A model generated the notes under the pieces. That model had not been told where the DNA came from. It did no database searches and worked only from the letters and a program-made list of their open reading frames with translations. A stretch of DNA of 64,000 bases from Acidobacteriota bacterium (lineage in GTDB: Bacteria > Acidobacteriota > UBA890 > WLXD01). The position numbers were made by a program, and so were the translations under genes. The stretch spans positions 1 to 64,000 of the forward strand of contig JAJCXT010000011.1 of NCBI GenBank assembly GCA_029263295.1. The letters are read 5' to 3'. Below are positions 54,218 to 63,073 of the stretch, piece by piece; the first letter of the stretch is position 1; each line of letters starts with the position of its first letter.

Positions 54218-55732
54218 ATGGCTAGTCGTTTTCGTATTCGAGCGCTGCGGGTGCCGAGGAATGTCGCGGGAATCGCCGGCGCCGCCCTGTTCGTTGCGTC
54301 GGGCGTCAGCCTGGTGTTTCTGATCCTGATCGAGCTGATGCAGGAGCATGCCGACCCTTACGTCGGCCTGTTCACCTATTTGGTGTTGCCGATCCTGGGC
54401 GCCATGGGCGCGGCCCTGTTCGGCCTGGGACGCCTACTCCGTAATCGAGCGATGGCTCGCGGAGAGGAAGCTGCCAACATCACGTTCTTCGACTTCGGCC
54501 ATGTGGAGAGTCGCCAGTCGATTCTCATGATCACGGGGCTGATCGCGGGCGTTGGCGTGTTCTCAATGTCGGCCCTCGGCATCCAGTCGATCAAGTACAC
54601 CGAGTCGGAGTCTTTCTGTGGTGAGGTGTGCCACACCGTCATGTCACCGGAGTACACCGCTTACCAACATGCGCCCCACGCGAACGTCGCGTGCGTGGTC
54701 TGCCATGTCGGAGAGGGCGCGGGCTCGTACATTCGCGCCAAGGTGCAGGGCATGAAGCAGGTCTGGTCGGTGGCCACGAAGTCCTGGCCGACGCCCATCC
54801 CGACCCCGATTCACATGGGCTCGGCCGAAGAGATATGTCAGGCATGCCATTGGCCGGATCGTGATGTCGGCATCAAGCCGATACGTCGCCGCTACTACCT
54901 GACGGAGGGGTTCGACCAGCCCTGGGCCATAGAGATGGCCGTGAAAGTTGGTGGAGGAACGCTGGAGTCGGGCCACACCGAGGGTGCGCACTGGCACATG
55001 AACCTCGAGGGCAGCGTCGAGTATGTTGCCGCCGACCCGCAGCTGCAGGAGATCGCCTACGTCAAGTGGACGACGCCCGAAGGGGAGGAGATCGAGTATC
55101 TCAACCTCGACATGGACGACCCGGGGTCATTTGTTGACGGTGGGCAGATGCACGAAGTCGATTGCCTGACGTGCCACAATCGCCCGGCGCACCAGTTCAC
55201 GACTCCGGTTGAAGCCCTCAACCGGATGTTCGATAACGGCGGTCTCGATCCGGACGTCCCTGGAATTCGCTGGCTGGCGCTGGAGTGGCTCGCGGGCGAA
55301 TACGACACTACCGAGGCGGCGTTGGCGGCCATCGATGGTTCCTTGCGCGAGGGCGTGGCCGACGAGGATCCGGACTGGGTCGAGGCCAACGGGGCGAAGC
55401 TCGATGCCACGGTGCTGGCGCTGCAGAACGTATTCGCGCGTACCCAGTTCCCGGTAATGAAGGCGGATTGGCGCGCGTACCCGGACAACAACAAGCACTG
55501 GAGCAGCCCCGGCTGCTTCCGTTGCCACTCCGGTAACATGGCCAGTGACGACGGCCAGGAAATCTCTTGGTCATGTGATACGTGTCATACGATCAAGGGG
55601 CAGGGCCGCCAATACAATGGCAGCTGGGCCTATGATCCTGATGGCCTGGAGTTCGTGCATCCCTCTGACGAGGAAGTGATGGAGGGCCCGGTCCTCTGTC
55701 ACGAGTGTCATGACGGAACCTTGGGTTACTGA
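54218..55732 (+). CDS. NapC/NirT-like membrane heptahaem cytochrome
   Basis: A 504-residue protein with three membrane helices before the haem region (residues about 18-40, 48-70 and 103-122). The first haem site is the unusual CX3CH, ESFCGEVCHTVMSPEYTAYQHAPHANVACVVCH, followed by CVVCH, CQACH, CLTCH, CFRCH, CDTCH and CHECH, so seven haems. NapC-type proteins take electrons from quinol and pass them to periplasmic or outer-membrane partners. It directly precedes the MtrA-like and MtrB-like genes, as expected for a CymA-type feeder. Confidence 0.85.
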   Translation: MASRFRIRALRVPRNVAGIAGAALFVASGVSLVFLILIELMQEHADPYVGLFTYLVLPILGAMGAALFGLGRLLRNRAMARGEEAANITFFDFGHVESRQSILMITGLIAGVGVFSMSALGIQSIKYTESESFCGEVCHTVMSPEYTAYQHAPHANVACVVCHVGEGAGSYIRAKVQGMKQVWSVATKSWPTPIPTPIHMGSAEEICQACHWPDRDVGIKPIRRRYYLTEGFDQPWAIEMAVKVGGGTLESGHTEGAHWHMNLEGSVEYVAADPQLQEIAYVKWTTPEGEEIEYLNLDMDDPGSFVDGGQMHEVDCLTCHNRPAHQFTTPVEALNRMFDNGGLDPDVPGIRWLALEWLAGEYDTTEAALAAIDGSLREGVADEDPDWVEANGAKLDATVLALQNVFARTQFPVMKADWRAYPDNNKHWSSPGCFRCHSGNMASDDGQEISWSCDTCHTIKGQGRQYNGSWAYDPDGLEFVHPSDEEVMEGPVLCHECHDGTLGY

Positions 55733-55748
55733 TTAAGGAGAAATCGAG

Positions 55749-56492
55749 GTGGGCTTGTCGAACTTGAGTCTTCGCGCGTTGGGGCTCGCAGTATTGTCAG
55801 GGGGCGCGGCCATGTTGTTTCTCTCCATGGCGACCGCCGTCCCGGCCCAGGAACAGGAACCCATTGAGTACGTCGGCGACGATCTGTGCGCCGAATGTCA
55901 CGTCGAACAGGCCGGTAAGCTCCAGGGCACCGTGCACGCCGACATGCTCGAGTTTCTTGCCGATGAGCCGGCGGGGATCGGGAGTTGCGAAGCGTGTCAT
56001 GGCCCCGGCATGCTGCACGCGGAAATGGCCGGCAGCGAAGATCCGGGCTTCCGAGATGCGTTCGTGACCACGCCCGATCCCGACGGTTGCGTGGGCTGTC
56101 ACCTGGAGGTGCGGGGACAGTTCTCTCTGCCCGAGCGGCATGCCGTATTGCAGGGCTTCATGGAGTGTTCGGATTGCCATGACCCGCACGGGTCGTTCAA
56201 CGGGGGCCTGCGAGTAGAGGCTCAGAACGCCACGTGTACGCAGTGCCACACCGACAAGGAAGGCCCTTGGGTGTTCCCGCATGCATCGCGGGAGGTCGAA
56301 GGATGCACGGTTTGCCACCAGCCGCATGGCTCGGTGAACCCGCACATGCTGCCGTTCCGAGAAGTGGCGCTCACATGTCTGAGCTGTCACCCGGGACAGC
56401 CGCCATTTCATAACCAGCCTGAGTTCGCGGAGTGCCTTTCATGCCATGTGCAGATTCATGGCTCCAATCTGGACAAGCACTTCCTGCAGTGA
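55749..56492 (+). CDS. MtrA/DmsE-like octahaem cytochrome c
   Basis: A 247-residue secreted protein starting at GTG 55749 (AAGGAGAAA upstream). Eight haem motifs occur (CAECH, CEACH, CVGCH, CSDCH, CTQCH, CTVCH, CLSCH, CLSCH) in the alternating style CSDCHDPHGSFNGGL and CTVCHQPHGSVNPHM typical of the MtrA/PioA/DmsE family. That family usually has ten haems, so this member is shorter. The protein probably threads into the outer-membrane barrel encoded next, forming an electron conduit. No lipoprotein signal is seen. Confidence 0.88.
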   Translation: MGLSNLSLRALGLAVLSGGAAMLFLSMATAVPAQEQEPIEYVGDDLCAECHVEQAGKLQGTVHADMLEFLADEPAGIGSCEACHGPGMLHAEMAGSEDPGFRDAFVTTPDPDGCVGCHLEVRGQFSLPERHAVLQGFMECSDCHDPHGSFNGGLRVEAQNATCTQCHTDKEGPWVFPHASREVEGCTVCHQPHGSVNPHMLPFREVALTCLSCHPGQPPFHNQPEFAECLSCHVQIHGSNLDKHFLQ

Positions 56493-56503
56493 GGAGAGAG
56501 ACG

Positions 56504-58582
56504 ATGCTGACCAGGGCGACGGGCAGGCTGTTGGCGCTGATCGTGCCGGCTCTCGTGATCCTCGTAGTGCTCGCGGTGCCCGCGGGCGCGCGCGCCGAGG
56601 GAGTGCAGGAGAAGAACGAGGTAGCGGCAGTCGAGGAGAAGGAAGAAGGGAACAAGGCGACACCGGCTGACGAGGCGGATCTCGAAGAAACCAAGGCTGC
56701 GCAGATAGCGGCCGACGCTTTTGCCGCAGAGGAGCGAAGCACGTTCGGCGGCTTTCGTGCCTACGGTGATCTTCAGATTGCCTACCGATCGGTGGACCTC
56801 GACGGCTCGGATGGACGTTTCCGCAAGGACTACGGCCTCGATGATGGCGTCCGGGTACTGAATTCCAGGGTCACCTTCGTGCCCGCTGGAGCCGACCCGG
56901 CGAGCTGGTTCGATCGTATCGAGCTATTTGCCGACGGGCTGGGCGGCGACAAGTACGAAACCTGGGGGATCCGCGCCAACAAGACGAGGAGCTACCGGTT
57001 CAGTTTTCGCACTCGTGAGGTCGACTACTTCTGGAACGTCACCGGTGATCCACACTCCTGGGACCTGACGCGCAGAAACTCCGACGCTGATCTGACCGTC
57101 AATCTCACCGAGAAGCTCGAGCTTACCGGTACCTACCGCGGCTTTCGCCAGGCGGACGCGCGACAGACCACGCGCCTGATCTCGGGGGACGTGTTCCCAT
57201 TCGACGAACCGCTCGACCAGAGTGGCAGCACATGGGGCGGCGGGTTGCGATGGCGCAGCGGCACGACGCTACTGTTCGCCTCGCAGGATTTCCACAGCTT
57301 CACCGACAACGGCGGATTCGGTACCCGTGGGCTCAACACGGGTGTTGGAGCCAGCGAGGCTTTCCTTAGCTTCCTGGAACAGAGGGAAATCCGCGAGATG
57401 AAGGCGCCGACCACGCGCGGCGGCTTTCAGACGCAGATTGCCGGCCATGTCTGGCTGTCAGGCGACATTCTGTACAGCAAACAGGAACTAGATTTCACGT
57501 TCCGGAGTTCGGCCGAGAGCAATGACTTCCGCGACCGGCCAGTGCAGCTGGAGGCTGACGCCCTCGGCGAAGTGAATCGGGAGATTCTGCACGGCAATGT
57601 ACGGGCAGTGTGGAGGCCGGGCGATCGCCTGAGTCTGTCGGGCGAGTATCGGCGGCGCAGTTGGGATCAGTCCGGTACCCGTGATGGAACGTCGGCCGAG
57701 ACCTTCACGACCGACGACATCACTCGCACGCAGAGCGATATCACGGACTCGGCCTACGAGGTGACCATCGATCAGTTCGTGTTCGGGGCCGAGTGGGCAG
57801 TCATCGATTCGGGCGCGCTGTTCGGCGAGATTGGCACGGGCACGCGTAAGCAGACGTTTGGCACGGATGGGTTCACGGATATCGATTCTCAGACCGACGC
57901 CACGAGCTACAAGGTGGGGGGACGCTTCCGCAGCGGGCGAGTGTTCGACGCCGAGGCGAGTTACGAGCGCGGCGACATCGACAATCCCTTTACGCGCCTC
58001 GCTCCCGGCACGGCTGATTCGATCAACGTGAAGCTCCGCGCCCGCCCTGGAACCGGCTGGCAGATCAGCGGGACCTACAGGTTGTGGGATACCGAAAATG
58101 ACAGCGGCGATCCGAAGCTCGACAGCACCGACCCGGTCCAGCTCCGGACCGAGAACTGGGGATTGAACGTCGCCTACGGTGGGACCGGCGAGCGCGGCCG
58201 CTGGGCGTATGCCGGGTACACGCGCCTGAAGTACGACTCGAACGTTCCGATCCGCTTCGTGGGCGTGGACTTCGGCGACTACCAGGAAGGCATCGCTGAG
58301 TACGCGAGTACGGATGACATCTATAGCGTCGGCGGCGAGTACAGGTTGTCCGTCAGTTCTCCGCTCACGTTGTACGGGCGTCTGAGTTACGTGAACTCGG
58401 ATGGAACCGTTCCGCTGACCTACTACGACACTGAGATCGGGATCCGCTATCTCCTCGAGATGGGCGTGTTCCTGGATGCTCAGGGGCGTTTTGTGAAGTA
58501 TGCGGACGACACGGAGTTGCCATCCACCGTTGATGACTACACCGGGACGATTCTGACTTTGGGCCTCGGCTATCGATTCTGA
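56504..58582 (+). CDS. MtrB/PioB-like outer-membrane beta-barrel
   Basis: A 692-residue protein from the ATG at 56504, with GAGGAGAGAG before it. A signal peptide (LLALIVPALVILVVLAVPAGARA) and a highly charged, coiled-coil-like segment (about 25-75) are followed by long runs of alternating polar and hydrophobic residues ending in LGLGYRF, a C-terminal Phe as in outer-membrane barrels. Its partner, the MtrA-like cytochrome, is encoded 11 bases upstream. No cysteine is visible. It likely sheathes the octahaem protein as in the Mtr/Pio systems. No outer-surface MtrC-like cytochrome lies next to it. Confidence 0.82.
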   Translation: MLTRATGRLLALIVPALVILVVLAVPAGARAEGVQEKNEVAAVEEKEEGNKATPADEADLEETKAAQIAADAFAAEERSTFGGFRAYGDLQIAYRSVDLDGSDGRFRKDYGLDDGVRVLNSRVTFVPAGADPASWFDRIELFADGLGGDKYETWGIRANKTRSYRFSFRTREVDYFWNVTGDPHSWDLTRRNSDADLTVNLTEKLELTGTYRGFRQADARQTTRLISGDVFPFDEPLDQSGSTWGGGLRWRSGTTLLFASQDFHSFTDNGGFGTRGLNTGVGASEAFLSFLEQREIREMKAPTTRGGFQTQIAGHVWLSGDILYSKQELDFTFRSSAESNDFRDRPVQLEADALGEVNREILHGNVRAVWRPGDRLSLSGEYRRRSWDQSGTRDGTSAETFTTDDITRTQSDITDSAYEVTIDQFVFGAEWAVIDSGALFGEIGTGTRKQTFGTDGFTDIDSQTDATSYKVGGRFRSGRVFDAEASYERGDIDNPFTRLAPGTADSINVKLRARPGTGWQISGTYRLWDTENDSGDPKLDSTDPVQLRTENWGLNVAYGGTGERGRWAYAGYTRLKYDSNVPIRFVGVDFGDYQEGIAEYASTDDIYSVGGEYRLSVSSPLTLYGRLSYVNSDGTVPLTYYDTEIGIRYLLEMGVFLDAQGRFVKYADDTELPSTVDDYTGTILTLGLGYRF

Positions 58583-58596
58583 CTAGGGGATTTTTG

Positions 58597-60147
58597 ATGC
58601 GCATCGGTCCGAGATTCGTGATGACGTTGGTGGCGGTCGCCGGGATCGCTGCTGTGTTCACCGTGCTGCCCGACGCGCAGGCGAGTACGCCGCCGCGTCA
58701 GCAGAGCACCGGCGCCGAGCCGACGTATGTCGGCGTGACTACCTGCGCCAAGTGTCATCTCCACCTCGTTGGGGAGTATGCCCAGACTGCCCACACGAAG
58801 AAGACCCAGCCGGCGACGAGTCAGACGCTGGTCATGCCGGCGGACGATCGCGTGATCGACATCGAGGGCAAGGTCGTCTTCAAGCTCGCGATGAGGGGAG
58901 ACGAGGTCTGGTTGACGCTTTACAACCTGGACGGCACGAATCCGACCGAGTACCTCGTGGAGCGGGTGATGGGTGGGGCCGGATACGCCGGCAAACAGCG
59001 GCTCGTGATTCTGGTGAATCAAGACGGCCTTGCCGTTCCGGCGAGCGCAGCCGACGGCCAGAAGGTCACGCGCCTGATCTCCCCGGTGCAGTACAACCAC
59101 AAGGAAACCGTCCGCACGGGTGATGCGAAGTTCAACCCCTATCACCCGGAGCACTGGTACGCGCCGGACGGCACGCTGATCGGTTCGGGGCTAGCGCGGT
59201 TCGCGCCCGACAGAGTGGACTCGTCACAGTTCGTCAATTCCTGGGAGCGTCGCTGCATCGGTTGTCACGCCACCGGCCCCGAGGTGAAGTTCGACCGGCG
59301 CACAGGGATGTTTCTGAACGAGAGCAGCGAGTTCAACGTCTGGTGCGAGGCGTGCCACGGTCCCGGGAGTCTGCACGCGGTGACGCGGAATCCGGAACAC
59401 ATTCTGAACCCGGAACGGCTCAAGGAGAGCGACCCGCAGCGGGCGCTCGATACCTGTGCCCGTTGCCATATTCGTGGCAGCAATGTCGGCTCAGGCGCGT
59501 TCAGCACCGGCTACCCGTCGAAGGTCAAGAACAACAAGGTCACCTTCCCGGATGCTGGCGACCTACTCGCCGAATGGTACAAGCGAGGCGAGGGCACGTG
59601 GGGGAGTAGCAACGCGGAGTGGGGTCAGTACGCGACCACGACAGAATCTTCGAAGAAGCATCACCAGCAGGGTTTCGACTACATCCAGAGCCCGCACTGG
59701 AATACGCCCTGGATGGACGTGATGTGCTGGGATTGCCACACGCCTCATAGCCAGGGTGTGGAAGCACCGCAGTTGGTCGCCCGTGACTCCGACAATACTC
59801 TGTGCCTGCAATGCCACTCGGAGCGCTTCGACAGCGAAGACGCGATCGTGGAGCACACGTTGCATTCGTATCGGCCGGCCACGCGCGGAACGTCGCGTTG
59901 CACCGGGTGCCACATGCCCAAGACGGCCAAGTCGCACGCCTGGTACAACGATCACGCTGGCGACATCAGCTCGCACACGTTCGAGGTGGTGAGCCCTGAG
60001 CTCACCGGCGCGATGGCCGCGGCGGGCGGCGGTACCGACGAAGATGGCACCGCGATTCCCAATGGCTGCAACGCCTGCCATGGCGACGCCGACTTCGGTG
60101 TGGCGCGCTGGGAGCGCTGGAAAGCGGCCGGCGGCGGGCGCCACTAG
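58597..60147 (+). CDS. Octahaem cytochrome c (tandem copy 1)
   Basis: A 516-residue secreted protein (ATG 58597 after TTG) with eight haem motifs: CAKCH, CIGCH, CEACH, CARCH, CWDCH, CLQCH, CTGCH and CNACH. Haem 1 is followed by about 150 residues with a beta-rich LYNLDGTNPTEYLVERVMGG region, then the seven-haem part with CIRCH-like pattern CARCHIRGSNVGSGAFSTGYPSKV. The arrangement resembles the multihaem cytochrome family with c554-like and doubled-CXXCH domains. No crosslinking tyrosine motif of hydroxylamine oxidoreductase is evident. A closely related gene follows. Confidence 0.85.
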   Translation: MRIGPRFVMTLVAVAGIAAVFTVLPDAQASTPPRQQSTGAEPTYVGVTTCAKCHLHLVGEYAQTAHTKKTQPATSQTLVMPADDRVIDIEGKVVFKLAMRGDEVWLTLYNLDGTNPTEYLVERVMGGAGYAGKQRLVILVNQDGLAVPASAADGQKVTRLISPVQYNHKETVRTGDAKFNPYHPEHWYAPDGTLIGSGLARFAPDRVDSSQFVNSWERRCIGCHATGPEVKFDRRTGMFLNESSEFNVWCEACHGPGSLHAVTRNPEHILNPERLKESDPQRALDTCARCHIRGSNVGSGAFSTGYPSKVKNNKVTFPDAGDLLAEWYKRGEGTWGSSNAEWGQYATTTESSKKHHQQGFDYIQSPHWNTPWMDVMCWDCHTPHSQGVEAPQLVARDSDNTLCLQCHSERFDSEDAIVEHTLHSYRPATRGTSRCTGCHMPKTAKSHAWYNDHAGDISSHTFEVVSPELTGAMAAAGGGTDEDGTAIPNGCNACHGDADFGVARWERWKAAGGGRH

Positions 60148-60219
60148 CAGCCCTGCTACCAAAGGCTGCGAGGCGGCGAAGGAATCCGGGTTTTCTGCGA
60201 AGAAAAGAGGGATTCTGGC

Positions 60220-60250
60220 TTGCCTTACTCCGTTAATCGGAGTGTAATAT
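60220..60250 (+). promoter_or_regulatory. Palindrome and AT-rich -10-like element before the second octahaem gene
   Basis: ACTCCG-TTAAT-CGGAGT forms a perfect palindrome at 60227-60243. TAATAT (60245-60250) directly after it could be a -10 box, with TTGCCT (60220-60225) as a long-spaced (19 bases) -35. An operator between the elements would suit separate regulation of this gene copy. The -35 match and spacing are weak. The rest of 60148-60320 has no further feature. Confidence 0.35.
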
Positions 60251-60320
60251 CTTCAATTATGACACGCAGATGACATCTCATCGCGCGCCAGGATTCACCA
60301 CTAGTACCAGGGGGTATCCG

Positions 60321-61910
60321 ATGCGGACTGGTTTTAGAATCTTCCTCATTTCGGCGGCGATAGCGGCCATTGGGTGGGCTGCTGCCACACCGACGGTCGC
60401 GGCGGCGCAGGCCGAAGACGTGGGTCACAAGAAGGCCGACTACGTCGGCGCTGAGACCTGTCAGACCTGCCACCCGACGCTCTACGACAAGTACGCGAAG
60501 ACCGCGCACACCAAGAAGACGCAGGAGGCGTTGAAAGAGAACGTCGTCATGCCGGTCAAGAACAAGATGACCAACATCGACGACAAGGTGATGTTCAGTT
60601 TGAGGTACAAGGCCGACACGCGGCCTGACGCGCGCGGCGCCTCCAGGCGGCTGTGGATCACTCTGTACAACCTCGATGGAACCAACCCGACTGAGTACCC
60701 CGTCGCCCTGACATTGGGTGGCGGTTCCGAGTTCGCCGGCAAGCAGCGCTTGATCGGTGAGTTCGACGTGAACGGCGATGCCGTCTTGAACGCGCTGGGG
60801 CCAGACGGCCAGGTCACGCGCCTGATCTTCCCGGTGCAGTTCAACCATCACGATCCGCTCGGCGCCGCTGCCTGGGCCCCTTACCACCCGGAGCATTGGT
60901 ACAACGCGGACGGCACCCTGATCGGGTCGTCGGCGGCGCGCTACTCCATGAAGGTAGCCGAGAGCCAGTTCGCGAACTCCTGGGAACGTCGTTGCATCGG
61001 TTGCCACAGCACCGGTACGAAGATCACGTTCAGCAAGAAGACCGGGATGTTCATCAACGACGGTAGCGAGTTCAACGTTTGGTGCGAGGCCTGTCACGGC
61101 CCTGGCAGCAAGCACGTGGGCTCGGCCAACCCGAAGGACATCCAGAACCCGGCCGACTGGTCAGCCAAGCGGGCCCAGCAGGCGATGGACACCTGCGCTC
61201 GCTGCCACATTCGCGGCGGCAACGTGGGCTCCGGCGCTTTCAGCACCGGCTATCCAGCAAAGGTCAAACGCACACGAATGATCCCGTTCCCGTACGGCGG
61301 CCTGTTGGCCGACTGGTACACACCGGGTGAAGGAACCTGGGGCGCCACCGGCGCAGCCTGGGGCAAGGACGCTACTGAGCTCGAGTTCTCCAAGAAGCAC
61401 CATCAGCAGGGCTTCGGCTTCATCCAGAGCAATCACTGGACGAATCCGTTCCGCCAGGTGTTTTGCTGGGATTGTCACGATCCGCACTCGAAGGGAGCGG
61501 AAGGACCGCAGCTTCGTGTTAGCAACGATGACAACACGCTTTGCCTCAACTGCCATGCCGATCATGGTTTCGAGGACGAGGCGGCGATTACTGAGCACAC
61601 GCAGCACTCCTACAAGCCGGACACGATCGGCACTTCGCGATGCTCGAAGTGCCATATGCCCAAGACGGGCAAGTCAGCGACTTGGTACAACGACAACGCG
61701 GGTGATGTTCACTCCCACAACTTCGAGGCCGTACCGCCGACGCTGACCAACAAGATGGCCAAGAAGGGCAAGGGCACCGATGAGGATGGTACCGCCATTC
61801 CCAACGGCTGCAACGGTTGCCACGACGACGCCGACTACGGCAAGGGGATCTGGAAGCGCTGGAAGAAGGCCGGAGGTGGTCAGACCAAAGTCGCGTACAA
61901 GTTCGAGTAG
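60321..61910 (+). CDS. Octahaem cytochrome c (tandem copy 2)
   Basis: A 529-residue secreted protein, ATG at 60321 after CAGGGGG, with eight haems (CQTCH, CIGCH, CEACH, CARCH, CWDCH, CLNCH, CSKCH, CNGCH). It shares long stretches with the upstream copy (LYNLDGTNPTEYPV, FANSWERRCIGCHSTG, FNVWCEACHGPGS, CARCHIRGGNVGSGAFSTGYPAKV, KKHHQQGF). It is richer in lysine (KGTDEDGT region and the C-terminal KVAYKFE), so more basic overall. A tandem duplication with its own likely promoter suggests a separate redox partner or condition. It ends the cytochrome cluster. Confidence 0.85.
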   Translation: MRTGFRIFLISAAIAAIGWAAATPTVAAAQAEDVGHKKADYVGAETCQTCHPTLYDKYAKTAHTKKTQEALKENVVMPVKNKMTNIDDKVMFSLRYKADTRPDARGASRRLWITLYNLDGTNPTEYPVALTLGGGSEFAGKQRLIGEFDVNGDAVLNALGPDGQVTRLIFPVQFNHHDPLGAAAWAPYHPEHWYNADGTLIGSSAARYSMKVAESQFANSWERRCIGCHSTGTKITFSKKTGMFINDGSEFNVWCEACHGPGSKHVGSANPKDIQNPADWSAKRAQQAMDTCARCHIRGGNVGSGAFSTGYPAKVKRTRMIPFPYGGLLADWYTPGEGTWGATGAAWGKDATELEFSKKHHQQGFGFIQSNHWTNPFRQVFCWDCHDPHSKGAEGPQLRVSNDDNTLCLNCHADHGFEDEAAITEHTQHSYKPDTIGTSRCSKCHMPKTGKSATWYNDNAGDVHSHNFEAVPPTLTNKMAKKGKGTDEDGTAIPNGCNGCHDDADYGKGIWKRWKKAGGGQTKVAYKFE

Positions 61911-61934
61911 CAACTAGCGACTAGCTAGGCATCA

Positions 61935-61965
61935 AGGGCCCGGGCCGCATGGCGGTCCGGGCCCT
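61935..61965. terminator. Terminator between the cytochrome cluster and ppsR
   Basis: AGGGCCCGGGCCGC (61935-61948) and GCGGTCCGGGCCCT (61952-61965) pair over 14 positions with one G-U, loop ATG. This is the strongest hairpin in the window, placed between convergent genes. A short T-poor tail (CTCACTATG) follows. Confidence 0.7.
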
Positions 61966-62044
61966 CTCACTATGTGCGGCCCGTACCTGTCGATTCCCCG
62001 GGGCCGTGCGCGGCGAGGTCCCAGCCACAGCAGGCCCGCTACCG

Positions 62045-62860
62045 CTAGTACAGGCGGCGTTTGAGGCGAAGCTTGTGCAGCACCTTGGTGCAAATTTCCT
62101 CCACCGAGGTGTGCGTCGTGTTCAGGTGCGGGACCTTGAATCGCTGATACAGCACCTCAGCGTCACCGACCTCGCGGCGGCACTGGGCGAGCGACGCATA
62201 GCGACTCTCGGGCCGGCGCGCTTCGCGGATGTGGGCCAGGCGTTCCGGTTCGATCGTCAGTCCGAAGATCTTGCTCCGGTCGCCTCGAACCGCGGCTGGA
62301 AGGTTGCCGCTCTCGAGGTCGTCGACGGTCAGGGGGTAGTTGGCGGCCTTCACGCCAAACTGGAGCGCCATGTACAGGCAAGTAGGTGTCTTCCCCGAGC
62401 GCGATACCCCCACCAGGATCACGTCGGCCTCACCGTAGTCGAGGTCGGCGCCGTCGTCGTGGCGGAGCGCGAAGTTCGTGGCCTCCATGCGTAGATCGTA
62501 GGTGTCTACGTTCGTCATGCCGTGCGCCTGGCCTACGCGGCGCTTACGAACCAGTCCGAATTCCCGCTCGAGGGGAGCCACGAGCCTGCCGAACAGGTCG
62601 ACCACGCAGGCGTCGGTCTCTTCCAGGAGTTTGGCGTGCGTCGGCTCGATGATGGTGTGAAATACGAGCGGCCGGTCGCCATCATCAGCTTGGGCACGGC
62701 GGATGGCGTTGGCGACATCCTCAGCCCTCGACCGAGTGTCCACGAATGGCACGCGTACCTGATGCACCTCGCCCAGGTCGAACTGTGTGAGCAGGCTGTG
62801 CCCGAGCGTCTCGGCGGTGATCCCTGTCCCATCTGAGATAAAGAAAACTGTTCGTGCCAT
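62045..62860 (-). CDS. ppsR: Bifunctional regulatory kinase/phosphorylase of PEP synthase (DUF299)
   Basis: Switches phosphoenolpyruvate synthase off by ADP-dependent phosphorylation and on by phosphate-dependent dephosphorylation. The 271-residue protein starts MARTVFFISDGTGITAETLG and has the P-loop LVGVSRSGKTPTCLYMALQFG and the family DFTLRHDDG-like stretch (TNFALRHDDGAD). The ATG at 62860 was preferred to the GTG at 62869, which adds only three residues. It is divergent from ppsA, its target. Confidence 0.95.
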   Translation of the reverse strand: MARTVFFISDGTGITAETLGHSLLTQFDLGEVHQVRVPFVDTRSRAEDVANAIRRAQADDGDRPLVFHTIIEPTHAKLLEETDACVVDLFGRLVAPLEREFGLVRKRRVGQAHGMTNVDTYDLRMEATNFALRHDDGADLDYGEADVILVGVSRSGKTPTCLYMALQFGVKAANYPLTVDDLESGNLPAAVRGDRSKIFGLTIEPERLAHIREARRPESRYASLAQCRREVGDAEVLYQRFKVPHLNTTHTSVEEICTKVLHKLRLKRRLY

Positions 62861-63073
62861 GGGCGCCACCGTGCTCAGCGTAGGTAGGAGACATGTTGAG
62901 CTGAGCGTATCCGCTTCCCTGACAGGCCGTGGCCGTGGCCCACCGAGACCGTGTCGTGCCCTGCCTGGAACGGCGTCCGTTCGCCGGTGCTACAGTCGAC
63001 TCGTACTCGTCGCGGCGGGTCGCTGCCTCATCGTTCTCGACGCATTGCCGTCAAGCGCTGGAGCTACACCGAC

